Below are positions 5,783 to 15,667 of a DNA stretch of 64,000 nucleotides, piece after piece (within the stretch, counting starts at the first letter, position 1; each line of letters begins with the position of its first letter). Source of the DNA: Chitinophagaceae bacterium. GTDB lineage: Bacteria; Bacteroidota; Bacteroidia; Chitinophagales; Chitinophagaceae. The stretch covers positions 1 through 64,000 of the forward strand of contig CANFKE010000007.1 in NCBI GenBank assembly GCA_947447465.1, read 5' to 3'. The notes beneath the pieces were generated by a model. The model ran no database searches, was not told the DNA's origin, and saw nothing but the letters and a program-made list of their open reading frames with translations. Made by a program: the position numbers and the translations under genes.

Positions 5783-7438
5783 CTAAAACTTTAAACGTAA
5801 TCCGCCATATACATTTAGTCCGTAAGACTGATAGTGGTTCCAACGTTCATATTTACTATTCAACAGGTTGCTGGCTTGCAAAAACACATTGATCCTGCCA
5901 CCAAGTTTGTATTCTGCATATGCACCTATATCGGTCACGGGCGTCATCATAACTGGTTTACCCTGATAATTCAGCGTGTACATACCTCCAAGCACAGCTA
6001 CATAACCCGTAACAGATAGATCTTTCAGCGGATTAACTGAAATGTCGCCTTTAATGTTAAGGGTAGGTTGCTGCCAAACATAGGTTTGCGTGCCCTGATA
6101 ATATTTGTAAAAGTCAGTAGATACACCGGCCGACCACTTAGTAGACTGTGTATACCTTACAGCACCATGCAACGATATGGCACTTACATCGTCATATATT
6201 ACATTGAAGTGCTTAGGGTTAGCACCGGTATCCAGGAAAGTGGCCAGATTGGTAAAGTTCCACCAACTTGCACGTACTGAATAGGTAAGGTGGCTGCCCA
6301 TGATGCCCGACACCTGCGCATATATCTCATCTCTCTGCGATTGGTGGATTATCTGTACTCCTCCTATTGTTGGTTTGAATGTGAAAAACAGGTAAGGATT
6401 CTCGGTTGTGAGTTGCTCATATGTATTCTGCCTTACAGATGCCTGCCAACCGCCACTAAGTATCAATGAGGTAGATGGTATATGGTAAGATGCTATGATG
6501 TCGGGTAGCATAAAAAATTTGCTCCCGTTGCCAATTGCGAAGCCCAGCATAGCATGGCCTGAAAAGTTGCCTTTGCAGTAACCGATGCCTGGTGTTAATG
6601 CAGCCAGATTATTTTTCAGATCCATGCCGGCAAGCTTTACATTCACCAGAGATGCTGATAAATTGGCCAGTACCTCCAGATTGCTATCTATGCGATAACC
6701 AAACGGCACGGATATACCCAGACTCTTTTCTGAATTGTTGTAGTGGTCATTGTAGATAGACCCTGTAATATATGGATCATAGACCAATGTCTGCATTTTG
6801 TCGGCAATCTTGCTCTTCATTTCTACTGCAGCCCGAACTGTAGTAAAGGTTAGTTTCTGGTCAGTATTTGTCGGGTAAACAGGCAGGTGGTCATCTATAC
6901 CATAGTAATAATATTGGTTTCTTTCCACATTAAGCCATCCTTTCCAGTCATACTTGAGTGAGTGGTAGATGCCGGCCGCTTCTAACCCGCTTATGGCTGA
7001 TTGTTGCTTATCAATGTTTCCTTTCTGGGAAAGATGGTGCAGGTGGATGCCTGTTTCATATTTCTTGCCTTTCAGCATGTCTATCCCTGCATCGAAGTAT
7101 AGCGTAGAGAGGTTTCCTCCTCCGGCTTTTATATAATTAGGATAAGGGATCAGTAAGGAATCTTTTCCTAATGCCAATGGTCTTAATGCCCCGGACTTAT
7201 ATGTATAATAAAGTGTTTGCTGAGGAACATCATAGCTAAGAGCAGGGCGCGAAGTATCAGCAGGAGGTATCTGTGGCACCCATTCCGGTTTAGGCGCTTT
7301 ACGTACTTGTGGCTTGTACGATTGTATCACCTCTATGGTAGAGCCCTTCAGTACTGTATCACCGGCGCGCTGTTGACCATTACCACGCTGTGCGGCAATG
7401 AGCGACAAAATAAGTATGATAAATGGCTTTGACCTCAT
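5783..7438 (-). CDS. Outer-membrane beta-barrel protein, TonB-receptor-like without plug
   Basis: 551 residues with signal peptide (MRSKPFIILILSLIAAQRGNGQ). The mature start carries KGSTIEVIQSYKPQVRKAPKP, a proline-rich lead-in seen in Bacteroidota barrels of this kind, followed by some 450 residues of alternating aromatic/polar strands and a C-terminus LNVYGGLRLKF ending in Phe, the usual outer-membrane insertion signal. The end resembles TonB-dependent receptor barrels (NLLNSKYERWNHYQSYG), but no plug domain is present. It lies 72 bases after the large TPR gene and probably works with it; function unknown. Confidence 0.8.
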   Translation of the reverse strand: MRSKPFIILILSLIAAQRGNGQQRAGDTVLKGSTIEVIQSYKPQVRKAPKPEWVPQIPPADTSRPALSYDVPQQTLYYTYKSGALRPLALGKDSLLIPYPNYIKAGGGNLSTLYFDAGIDMLKGKKYETGIHLHHLSQKGNIDKQQSAISGLEAAGIYHSLKYDWKGWLNVERNQYYYYGIDDHLPVYPTNTDQKLTFTTVRAAVEMKSKIADKMQTLVYDPYITGSIYNDHYNNSEKSLGISVPFGYRIDSNLEVLANLSASLVNVKLAGMDLKNNLAALTPGIGYCKGNFSGHAMLGFAIGNGSKFFMLPDIIASYHIPSTSLILSGGWQASVRQNTYEQLTTENPYLFFTFKPTIGGVQIIHQSQRDEIYAQVSGIMGSHLTYSVRASWWNFTNLATFLDTGANPKHFNVIYDDVSAISLHGAVRYTQSTKWSAGVSTDFYKYYQGTQTYVWQQPTLNIKGDISVNPLKDLSVTGYVAVLGGMYTLNYQGKPVMMTPVTDIGAYAEYKLGGRINVFLQASNLLNSKYERWNHYQSYGLNVYGGLRLKF

Positions 7439-7509
7439 GATCTGTTGCTTTAATTCTTACAAACCGTTATACATATCATGTAATTACAGCTTGTGGCGTT
7501 TGCGTACTA

Positions 7510-10500
7510 CTATTGATCTTCTTTCAGTTTACTTTTTTGTTTCTCCAGTACTTTTACATCAGCCAGCTTTTTGGTAGCCTCAGCTTTCAGTTCTGCGTTC
7601 CTGGTATGCTTCACTACGCTTGATAAGGTAGCTTTGGCATTAAAGTAATCTTTCTGTTTTATGAAAATATCACCGAGTAGTATGTAAGACTTTACTATCC
7701 AGTAGTCATTCCCTGCAGATAGTTTTATGGTCTCGTTGGCTGCTTCTTCGGCATCCTTCAAACTATCTTGTGCCAGATATATTTCTGAGATGTGATACCT
7801 TGCCTCAGCTGCTATCTCGCCACTGGTATTGAGGCTCAATTGCTGATAAGTATATAATGCAGAATCGGCCTTCTCAAAGTGTTGCAGCGCTTTGGCTTTG
7901 AACAAAAGCGTCTCGTTGATCATATCTGCAGGCAAGCCTTTCATGGCAAGAAGCGAATCTGCAAATCCACTGGTCTCTCCATACTTTTCAGAATTATAAC
8001 CACTCTTTACCAATCCGTTATATGCTGTTTGTAATAGTTGCAGATTGGTGCCGCTATTGTTGCGCATCTTCAGATAGTAATTGTATGCGCCGGTATAGTC
8101 TTTCTTGTCATAGGCCATTGCTGCGGCATGACGGGCACTATTCTCAGAAAAGTCATTCCATGGATGAACGAGCACTGAATCAAAGTCATCAAGGGCTTCC
8201 TTGAAATTGCGTAACTGAAAATTGCTTTCTCCTCTGTAGTAATGGGCTTTGATCGCAAAAACACCATTAGGATATTGCTGCAGGTAATTGCTGAAGGCCT
8301 TCATAGAATTGTCCCACTTGCCGGCGGCAAACTGAGCTTCAGCGGCAGCATAATAAGTAGAATCTATTGAACTGCTTTCTGCCGACGGTAAATTATTATC
8401 CTTCAGTAATTGGGAATAGGCCGCAGGCTGATTGTTCTGTATATACAGGCTCTTCAATGCGCTCAGTGCCGCTATTCTCTCTTCAGATGCAGGGTATTCT
8501 GTAACGATACGTTTATATGCATCTATCGCTTTATTATTGTCATTCGTCTGTTGATAAATGTAGCCCACCTTCAACCATGCTTTGGGGGATGCACTCTTAT
8601 CGTTAGATGAGTCTGTAATACGTTTCAACGAGCTCAGAGCCTGGGGATACTTGTCCAGTTCTATATAGGTGACCGCCATTTCATAAAGCGCGGTCACATT
8701 ATATACAGAAGGTGTAGCCCGGTTGGTCAGCGACTGCAGTACATTGATCTTCTCATTGTTCTTTCCCTGCAAGCCCAGTATGATGCTCTTCTGGTACTTA
8801 GCATAGTCAGCATTGGCTGTATCAGTAGTGCTGATCTTGTCATAAAGGGTTATGGCCTTGGCATAGTTTTGCTGCATAAATACAGCATCCGCTTCACGAA
8901 GCCGCGCCATTACGCCCGAATAATCATCATCTCCTTTCGCTTGCTGTGCATTATTGAAGTAGGTCTGCGCATCGCTGAAATTCTGTCCTTCCATAGATGC
9001 AAAGCCCATATTCAGATAGGCGTGCTGAACCGTTGCCTGAGGGCTCACTCTGGAGAGATCCACCTTATCGGTCTTGCGCTCAATGAATTGTTTGCCGGCA
9101 CTTATGGCATCTCCATATTTACGCATGCGATAGGCCAGTTCACTCTTCCAGAAATAAGCGGCACATTCATACAGCGGATCGTTGGGGTGCAGCAGCGAAG
9201 AATTGAAATAACTGTATGCCTTGGTCAGGTCTCCGTTACGGAAGAGTTGCACAGCATACAGATAAGTGGCTTTCTGGAAGACCATCCAGTAATTTTTCTC
9301 TTTATTATTTACTTTGTCCAGATACTTCAGTGCTTCTTCAAAATTATTGGTCTTGATCAGCAGACTGGATAAAAGAGTATTGGCCTCATCTTTATATTGG
9401 CTGGATGGGAATGTCTTCAGTAAGGTATATAACTGGCGCAATGCTTCATCATTATATCCTGCCTCATAGCTGATGCGGGCATACAATATCATGGATGCTT
9501 CTTGCTGGCCGGGGTTATAAGGCATATCTGCGCATATGCCAAATGCATTACGTGCACTCTGCCTGTCACCAGTCTTCATGTAGCAGTCGCCCAACAGGTA
9601 CATGGACGATTGCCCCATTGAATCATTGGCATTGCTCAGTAGCTTGAATTTATCTTCAGCATTCTGCCAGTCATTAAGTCTGTAGTAGCAATAGGCCATC
9701 TTATACAGATCTTCCTTCTTTATCTGGGTTGCATGCTCGTAGTAATGCTCAAAGTATGGCTTGGCATCAACGTACTGCTGATCCTCAAACATACATTGCG
9801 CTATCAGCAAGTGTACTTCGTTGTCATAGTAGCTTTTGTCACGTGCCTTGATGATCGCCTTTCCTTCTTCTATTGCTTTGGTCTTATTGCCCATGAAGTA
9901 ATAGATCTCGGCAATATAGTAAGGTACAATAGAGCGATATTCTTTATCATCTCTTACTTTCTCAAAGCTCTGTAATGCCTCTGCATATTTGTTGCTGTTG
10001 TAGGCAAGCAGACCATAATAATAGTTGCCGGCCATGTAGTACTTACCATCTTTAATCTCTTTGATGGCAGCAAACAATAACGTAGCCTTGTCGAATTGCT
10101 TATTATTGAAGTAACAATAGGCCAGTTCAAATTTCAGATCTGCTATCTCACTATTCGTCAGATTATCCAGTCCTGCTTTCTCGTAATATGATATGGCTTG
10201 CGTAAGCTGGTTGTGCAGAAAATAGTACTGCGCCAGCGCAAACATGGTACGCTCTTTATAAGCGATGTTCTGAGTTGTAGCCAATAGCTTGTCTGCTTTG
10301 TTCAGGCAGTCAGGCTCGTTGGTCTTCAGGTTACTTATAGTTATCAGGAATAATGCTTTATCTGCATCAGCACTTGTTTCCGATCTGACTTTATAATCCC
10401 GGTGGCTCAAAAAATCTTCAGCACTCTGGCGGGCAAGGGTATAGTGTCCCTGCATGTACTGTTCTTCCGCCAGTATCAGGCTCCTGTTCATAGGCTGGTC

Positions 10501-10599
10501 TGGTGATAATAACTGGCCATAGGCCGTAAGGCTGAATGCCGGGCCCAGCATGGCAAGTAACAAGTAGGTATATGGCCGGTTTCGCTTACGTATTATCAT
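7510..10599 (-). CDS. Large periplasmic tetratricopeptide-repeat protein
   Basis: 1029 residues: N-terminal hydrophobic signal (YTYLLLAMLGPAFSLTAYGQ) and then TPR repeats over almost the whole length (for example FALAQYYFLHNQLTQAISYY, WLKVGYIYQQTNDNNKAIDA, AHYYRGESNFQLRNFKEALD). There is no catalytic motif. Such BamD/YbgF-like TPR solenoids act as scaffolds in envelope assembly. It starts 17 bases after the stop of the TonB receptor gene and is followed by the barrel gene, so the set is almost certainly one operon. Exact role unknown. Confidence 0.88.
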   Translation of the reverse strand: MIIRKRNRPYTYLLLAMLGPAFSLTAYGQLLSPDQPMNRSLILAEEQYMQGHYTLARQSAEDFLSHRDYKVRSETSADADKALFLITISNLKTNEPDCLNKADKLLATTQNIAYKERTMFALAQYYFLHNQLTQAISYYEKAGLDNLTNSEIADLKFELAYCYFNNKQFDKATLLFAAIKEIKDGKYYMAGNYYYGLLAYNSNKYAEALQSFEKVRDDKEYRSIVPYYIAEIYYFMGNKTKAIEEGKAIIKARDKSYYDNEVHLLIAQCMFEDQQYVDAKPYFEHYYEHATQIKKEDLYKMAYCYYRLNDWQNAEDKFKLLSNANDSMGQSSMYLLGDCYMKTGDRQSARNAFGICADMPYNPGQQEASMILYARISYEAGYNDEALRQLYTLLKTFPSSQYKDEANTLLSSLLIKTNNFEEALKYLDKVNNKEKNYWMVFQKATYLYAVQLFRNGDLTKAYSYFNSSLLHPNDPLYECAAYFWKSELAYRMRKYGDAISAGKQFIERKTDKVDLSRVSPQATVQHAYLNMGFASMEGQNFSDAQTYFNNAQQAKGDDDYSGVMARLREADAVFMQQNYAKAITLYDKISTTDTANADYAKYQKSIILGLQGKNNEKINVLQSLTNRATPSVYNVTALYEMAVTYIELDKYPQALSSLKRITDSSNDKSASPKAWLKVGYIYQQTNDNNKAIDAYKRIVTEYPASEERIAALSALKSLYIQNNQPAAYSQLLKDNNLPSAESSSIDSTYYAAAEAQFAAGKWDNSMKAFSNYLQQYPNGVFAIKAHYYRGESNFQLRNFKEALDDFDSVLVHPWNDFSENSARHAAAMAYDKKDYTGAYNYYLKMRNNSGTNLQLLQTAYNGLVKSGYNSEKYGETSGFADSLLAMKGLPADMINETLLFKAKALQHFEKADSALYTYQQLSLNTSGEIAAEARYHISEIYLAQDSLKDAEEAANETIKLSAGNDYWIVKSYILLGDIFIKQKDYFNAKATLSSVVKHTRNAELKAEATKKLADVKVLEKQKSKLKEDQ

Positions 10600-10616
10600 T
10601 CAGTTTTCATTGGTCT

Positions 10617-12968
10617 TTAGAAACTCCAGGTTACATTAGCACTCGGGAACAATGGTAATTGGTATGTTCTGCCGTTGGTGATACGGTTCACATAGAATAT
10701 GTTGCTTCTGTCATACGCATTGGTTACTGCGAATGTAGCATCTAGTCCGCTCTTGTTCTTGAATTTGAAATGCTTCTTAACAGATACGTCCAGGCGATGG
10801 TACCATGATAAACGACCGCCATTGATCTCGTTGGCATACAATACGCCCAATCCGCCATTCTGGCCAAGTGGGTTAGTAGCCAATCCGCCTCCGTTAAAGT
10901 TCAGTTGCTCATAGAAGCCCTGTGTTTGTGTGAAAGGGAATGGTGAGTGTACGTTGAAACGTGCTGACAACTCCCAATCCTTATGCTTACCCGCAGTATA
11001 TGATACCAATCCATTGGCATTCATACGGGTATCAAATGGTGTAGGATATGTTTGCTTTTGTCCGTCTGGTCCTATACTTGTGTAGGTAACACTCTGGTAG
11101 CCTACAGCACCCCACAGATAGAAGCGCTGATAGCTGTATTTAGCTGAAAGGTCTGCACCATAAGCACGGCCATTACCTGCAACGAAGTCAGGGTCATTAG
11201 CATACATCTTGTTTCTGTTCAGCTCATCTATCTGGCCAAATACCTTGATCCATGGCTCAAAATTCAGTTCCACACGGTCAATATCTACTTCTATACCTGT
11301 TACACCATGGAATGCGGTCTGCAGGTTAGATTTCACAACATTACCATCAGCATCTTTGATCTGCTGATCCGGGCTAAGCAAGAAGCCTGTGAACAGATTC
11401 ACGATATCGCGGTCTGTTTTGGTACTGATAATGTTTTGAGCAAAAATTCCTGTTGATGCTTTCAGGCGGATATTGTCTGTGATATTGTATTTGATACCCA
11501 ATCTAGGCTGAGGAGAAAGTTTATTCAACTCAGAATAGTACTGAACTCTGAAGCTAGGTTCGAAGATGAACTTACCCTTGAATATCTGCCTGTACATAAA
11601 GTAGATAGAGGCATTGGTACTCTGACGATCCATGGTAGTACTGATGCCGGCTGCACTGTAATAGTTGAGTGAAGTATGAACTCCGCTTACTTCTACACCA
11701 TACTTTATCTGGCTGTAATTAGGCAGGAAGTAGGTGAAGTTGATGGCAGACTCAAAGCCGCTGATCTGGCTGGTGCTAGGTATCGTATCTGTTGGTACAT
11801 CTACCTGAGCCAGACTGATATTATAGTTAGAGAATGCGAATTTACCATCGATCAATGCTGCTGAATTACCCGGAGATACTATAAATGTGGTACCTGCGCC
11901 CAATGCATTCCAGTGATAATTGCCGTCTGATTTATGGGTCACATCGTTCAGAAGACTTGCTTTATCATCAAAATTGAAAGCAAATAAATTCAGTTTACTA
12001 CCATTATCTCCGTTGAAAGTAACCTTACCGTAAAGGTCTGTAAAGCTGTATGGTAAACCATTTTTAAAGGTCTCTCCCAGTCCGCTGTATATAGATTTAG
12101 ATGTTTGGTCCAGATAGCTGGTCTTTCCGGTAACAAGGAAAGTGATACCAGCGCCATTATCTTCTTTCTTTGATTTCAACAATGGTCCTTCCAGCATTAT
12201 TCTTGACATGATCGGTGATACAGATACAACGCCGGCAAGGTTGTTTTTATTGCCATCCTTATAGTGCACATCCACAATTGCCGAGGTGCGGTTGCCATAC
12301 TGAGCATTGAAACCAGCTGTATAAACATCAGCGCTACGTATTGCTTCCGTTTCGAAAACTGAATAAAGACCTATTGAGTGGAATGGGTTGTAAATGGTAA
12401 CACCATCAAGATAGATACCGGTCTGTGAAGGTGAACCTCCGCGTATATATAACTGACCACCCTGGTCGCCGGTAAATACTACACCAGGAATGACCTGCAG
12501 ATACTGTGCCAGATCTGGCTCACCGCCTGCACTCGGCAGCTTCTTCATTTCCTGCGGGGTGATCTTGGTAACACCTGTATTGATCCTCACTGCCTTATCT
12601 TTTTTGGCACCGGTGATCTCCACAGCTTTAAGTTCTTTTTGTAATTGACCCAGCATGATCTTCTTGGTAATGATATCGTCTTTACCCACATTTACGGTAA
12701 TGATGCTGGAGTCATATCCCAATGTTGTGGTCAATAGGGTATAGGTACCCGGTGCCAGAGCTATTGAGAAGTATCCGTTATTATCTGTTTGCACACCATT
12801 AGTAGTATGCATCACTATCACATTGGTATATGTAAGTGGTTCACCTGTTTTCTTATCGTAAACAAACCCTTTGACCGTACCGGTCTGGGCGATGGCTACT
12901 GCTGAAAAGAGGAATAGGATCACAGCGATAAGGCTGACTCTTTTTTGCGTACGGAAAATGTGTTTCAT
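10617..12968 (-). CDS. TonB-dependent receptor with carboxypeptidase-regulatory N-terminus
   Basis: 783 residues. Signal peptide to about residue 27 (AVAIAQ), a CarboxypepD_reg-like domain at about 30-112 (GTVKGFVYDKKTGEPLTYTNV), a TonB plug domain at about 120-230 (LPSAGGEPDLAQYLQVIPGV, QLYIRGGSPSQTGIYLDGV) and a barrel ending in TWSF. It imports a substrate across the outer membrane using TonB energy. No SusD partner is adjacent, so it belongs to the stand-alone receptors rather than a polysaccharide utilisation locus. First gene of the minus-strand envelope cluster; a perfect -7 element lies about 50 bases upstream. Confidence 0.92.
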   Translation of the reverse strand: MKHIFRTQKRVSLIAVILFLFSAVAIAQTGTVKGFVYDKKTGEPLTYTNVIVMHTTNGVQTDNNGYFSIALAPGTYTLLTTTLGYDSSIITVNVGKDDIITKKIMLGQLQKELKAVEITGAKKDKAVRINTGVTKITPQEMKKLPSAGGEPDLAQYLQVIPGVVFTGDQGGQLYIRGGSPSQTGIYLDGVTIYNPFHSIGLYSVFETEAIRSADVYTAGFNAQYGNRTSAIVDVHYKDGNKNNLAGVVSVSPIMSRIMLEGPLLKSKKEDNGAGITFLVTGKTSYLDQTSKSIYSGLGETFKNGLPYSFTDLYGKVTFNGDNGSKLNLFAFNFDDKASLLNDVTHKSDGNYHWNALGAGTTFIVSPGNSAALIDGKFAFSNYNISLAQVDVPTDTIPSTSQISGFESAINFTYFLPNYSQIKYGVEVSGVHTSLNYYSAAGISTTMDRQSTNASIYFMYRQIFKGKFIFEPSFRVQYYSELNKLSPQPRLGIKYNITDNIRLKASTGIFAQNIISTKTDRDIVNLFTGFLLSPDQQIKDADGNVVKSNLQTAFHGVTGIEVDIDRVELNFEPWIKVFGQIDELNRNKMYANDPDFVAGNGRAYGADLSAKYSYQRFYLWGAVGYQSVTYTSIGPDGQKQTYPTPFDTRMNANGLVSYTAGKHKDWELSARFNVHSPFPFTQTQGFYEQLNFNGGGLATNPLGQNGGLGVLYANEINGGRLSWYHRLDVSVKKHFKFKNKSGLDATFAVTNAYDRSNIFYVNRITNGRTYQLPLFPSANVTWSF

Positions 12969-13017
12969 TAAGAATATATATTAAGAAGATATGCTTTGAC
13001 TTTTTTGACAAGCGCGA

Positions 13018-13025
13018 CAAAGATA
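13018..13025 (-). promoter_or_regulatory. -7 promoter element of the TonB receptor operon
   Basis: TATCTTTG on the minus strand (perfect TAnnTTTG), giving a leader of about 44 bases before the start at 12968. Confidence 0.6.
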
Positions 13026-13118
13026 ATGGTTAATACTATTAAAAATGGTGGCGCCTACCCCGTAGTGCACCCATTAAATGTGTAGAAAAAGTTAATAATA
13101 CACACTTTAACAACTTGC

Positions 13119-13148
13119 TTTGAAAAATCCACTCTTTTATTAACTTTG
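13119..13148 (+). promoter_or_regulatory. Promoter of the micro-lipoprotein gene
   Basis: TTTG at 13119-13122, 18-base spacer, TAACTTTG at 13141-13148 (perfect). The start codon at 13156 is only seven bases past the -7 element, so the mRNA would be nearly or fully leaderless. Confidence 0.65.
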
Positions 13149-13155
13149 CATACTT

Positions 13156-13305
13156 ATGAGAAATAATCTATTCAGGATAGTTTCATGTCTGCTTTTGCTG
13201 GTATTTATGAGTAGCTGCTACAGGCACGATATGCGTCGCTACAAGACCAGATTCAGGTTCCATCGCCATCATTTCCATTACAGGGGTGCCTGGAGAACTT
13301 ACTAG
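13156..13305 (+). CDS. Micro-lipoprotein, 49 residues
   Basis: Short frame starting MRNNLFRIVSCLLLLVFMSS with Cys21 right after MSS: a positively charged start, hydrophobic core and lipobox-like end, so a lipid-anchored peptide is likely. The 28-residue mature part is extremely rich in Arg, His, Tyr and Phe (11 Arg or Lys and 7 His or so), for example RFRFHRHHFHYRGAW. A perfect promoter lies immediately upstream and a strong terminator downstream (13407-13436), which supports a real gene. Function unknown; the His/Arg tail might bind metal, lipid A phosphate or peptidoglycan (inference). Confidence 0.65.
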   Translation: MRNNLFRIVSCLLLLVFMSSCYRHDMRRYKTRFRFHRHHFHYRGAWRTY

Positions 13306-13320
13306 TACTTGTTGATAACA

Positions 13321-13377
13321 ATGTTGTTGCTGTTCGTTGTGTCATACAGCGGAGGTAGTTGCAACATATTTCAGTAA
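13321..13377 (+). CDS. Possible 18-residue peptide after the micro-lipoprotein
   Basis: ATG at 13321 opens MLLLFVVSYSGGSCNIFQ, 15 bases after the previous stop, in the same promoter-terminator unit. It is hydrophobic with a GGSC end resembling a lipobox, but it lacks N-terminal positive charge and is very short, so it may be chance. Confidence 0.2.
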   Translation: MLLLFVVSYSGGSCNIFQ

Positions 13378-13406
13378 TAATAGTCACTACCGATCATATT
13401 TAAAAC

Positions 13407-13436
13407 AATAAGACCGCCCAATGAGGCGGTCTTATT
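13407..13436. terminator. Bidirectional intrinsic terminator
   Basis: AATAAGACCGCC at 13407-13418 pairs perfectly with 13425-13436 around a six-base loop. It separates the plus-strand micro-lipoprotein unit from the minus-strand M13 peptidase gene (stop at 13458) and serves both. Confidence 0.88.
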
Positions 13437-13457
13437 ATTTATATCCTTAAGAATTGA

Positions 13458-15506
13458 TTACCATAGGTGCACTCGGGCACTATCTGCAATGAACATCTTA
13501 TCGCCGGGCTTGATGCCGAAAGCTTCGTAGAAGTCAGGGACGTTAGGGAACGGACCATTGACACGGTACTTGGCAGGAGAGTGGACGTCTGTCAATAACT
13601 GTGTGGCTATCTTCTCATCACGCTCAGATAACAGCCAACCAAGAGAATAACCCAGGAAGAAGCGTTGTGTAGGGGTCATGCCGTTGATCTTTTCGCCTTT
13701 CTTGTAGGCTTCTGTTTGCTTGAATGCATCAAGACCTATCAAAATACCACCTAAGTCTGCAAGGTTCTCACCCAGTGTAGCCTTTCCGTTGATATGCATG
13801 GTGTCCTTTGGTGCCAGCGGCATCATCTTGTTGAACTGTTGGACCAATACTTCCGCTCTTTTTACGAATTGAGCCGAGTCGCCGGGGCCCCACCAGTTGT
13901 GCAGATTACCATCTTCATCAAACTGACGACCTTCATCGTCAAAACCATGTGTGATCTCGTGGCCAACTGTACTTGCAGCAGTATAACCATATACCAGTGC
14001 ATCATCCAGTTCCTCATCTTTAAAGCCCGGCACGCTCATCATTGCAGCAGGCAATACTATCTCATTGTTAGACGGGTTGTAGTAGGCATTGTAGGTCTGC
14101 GGTGTCATATCCCATTCCTCACGGTTCACCGGCTTGCCCAGCTTGTTCAGAGAATAGGTATTCCACCATTCGTTGGCGCGCAGCATGTTGCTTACATATG
14201 CACCACGGTCTATCTTCATTGAAGACAGGTCTTTCCACTTGTCAGCATCAGGATAACCAACTTTTTTCTTGATGGCCATCAGCTTGTGTATCGCTTTCTT
14301 CTTTGTGCTGTCGCTCATCCAGTCCAGCTTTTCTATACGTGCCTTATATGCCATGCGCACGTTCTCTACCATCTGCTCATACCGTGCCTTTGCCTTAGGG
14401 CTGAAGTATTCTTTTACGAACAGCTTACCCAATGATTCACCTATCACACCTTGTTCAGCATCCAGTACACGGCGCCAGCGTGGTCTTGGCTGTTGCGCAC
14501 CACGTATGGTCTTACTGTAAAATTCAAAAGATGCATCGAAATATGGTTTGCTCAGGAAACCGGCATTTTCGCTGATCAGATGCAGCGTCATATAGTCTTT
14601 AAGTGTCTGTATGTCGGTGGTCTTTACCAACTTATCCAATGCAGTATAGAACTCAGGTTGACCTACTATCACACTGTCAACGTTCTTCACGCCTATCTGC
14701 TTCAGTACTCCCTGCCAGTCTGTATTAGGTGCTATCTTCTTCAGATCGCTGATTGCATATTTGTTGTAGTTCTTATATGGATCGCGCAGGTCTTCCAGTT
14801 TGCGTGATGCAGCAGCCAGCTTGGTCTCAAAAGCCAGTATGGCAGCGGCTTTAGCCTTCGCCTGCGTAGTATCTGCACCCATATTCTTGAAGATGGTAGC
14901 AATATAGCCGGGATAGGCATTGCGTATCTTCTTAGTGCGTTCGTCGGTATTGAAATAGTAATCGCGGCTAGGCAATCCCAGTCCGCCTTGCGACATTTGA
15001 TATGCCTGCACATTACTGTTCTTAGCATCCTGTCCTACACCTTCGCTAAAGAACACGCCCACGCCATAGGTATGCATATGAGCGGTCTGGTTCATTACAT
15101 CTGCAGGGGTCTTTATCGCTGCTATTTTATCCAGTTCAGCACGCAAAGGCTCAATGCCGTTCTTTTCTATAGCCGCAGAGTCCATAGCGCTATGCCAGAA
15201 ATCACCTATCTGTTGTCCAGATCCGCTCTTTTCTGCTTTTTTCTCAGCTTCTTCATTAATGTGCAGCAGTTTTTGGTACAGTTCTTTCTGTACTAGCTCC
15301 CCTACACCCCAGGTCGTTTCATCACCCGGAATAGGATTGTTCTTCATCCAGCCACCGTTGGCATATGCAAAGAAGTCATCGTTCGGTCTTACAGTTGTGT
15401 CTCTGTGAGCGCCAAGAATATCCTCTTTAGCTGCTTCTTTCACAGGTTGGTTACATGCTGCGGTCATAGCAGCAAGGGCAAAAACGCCCAGCATTTTTTT
15501 GCTCAT
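13458..15506 (-). CDS. M13 (neprilysin/PepO-type) zinc metallopeptidase, lipoprotein
   Basis: 682 residues, the normal length for bacterial M13 enzymes. A lipoprotein signal (MSKKMLGVFALAAMTAAC, Cys18) implies membrane anchoring in the periplasm or on the outer membrane. The zinc site VGHEITHGFDDEGRQFD lies at about residues 512-528, with the second motif GENLADLGG, which supplies the third ligand Glu, at about 577-585; the substrate-binding NAYYNPSNNEIVLPAAM precedes them. It cleaves peptides on the amino side of hydrophobic residues in characterised relatives. Single gene with its own -7 element at 15532-15539. Confidence 0.95.
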   Translation of the reverse strand: MSKKMLGVFALAAMTAACNQPVKEAAKEDILGAHRDTTVRPNDDFFAYANGGWMKNNPIPGDETTWGVGELVQKELYQKLLHINEEAEKKAEKSGSGQQIGDFWHSAMDSAAIEKNGIEPLRAELDKIAAIKTPADVMNQTAHMHTYGVGVFFSEGVGQDAKNSNVQAYQMSQGGLGLPSRDYYFNTDERTKKIRNAYPGYIATIFKNMGADTTQAKAKAAAILAFETKLAAASRKLEDLRDPYKNYNKYAISDLKKIAPNTDWQGVLKQIGVKNVDSVIVGQPEFYTALDKLVKTTDIQTLKDYMTLHLISENAGFLSKPYFDASFEFYSKTIRGAQQPRPRWRRVLDAEQGVIGESLGKLFVKEYFSPKAKARYEQMVENVRMAYKARIEKLDWMSDSTKKKAIHKLMAIKKKVGYPDADKWKDLSSMKIDRGAYVSNMLRANEWWNTYSLNKLGKPVNREEWDMTPQTYNAYYNPSNNEIVLPAAMMSVPGFKDEELDDALVYGYTAASTVGHEITHGFDDEGRQFDEDGNLHNWWGPGDSAQFVKRAEVLVQQFNKMMPLAPKDTMHINGKATLGENLADLGGILIGLDAFKQTEAYKKGEKINGMTPTQRFFLGYSLGWLLSERDEKIATQLLTDVHSPAKYRVNGPFPNVPDFYEAFGIKPGDKMFIADSARVHLW

Positions 15507-15531
15507 AATTTGTTGATTCCCTTATGGATGT

Positions 15532-15539
15532 TAAAAGTA
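15532..15539 (-). promoter_or_regulatory. -7 promoter element of the M13 peptidase gene
   Basis: TACTTTTA on the minus strand, 25 bases before the start codon; one mismatch to TAnnTTTG. Confidence 0.4.
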
Positions 15540-15667
15540 CTGCATTTATTTATATGTATGACTACCCTTATTCAGGGGATTTTCACTGACAAGGATATAT
15601 GGCGGTGTATAGCTGATATCGTATGTCTTGTTGTTTTGTCCTACTATCGTATGGGGTGATTCGGGGC

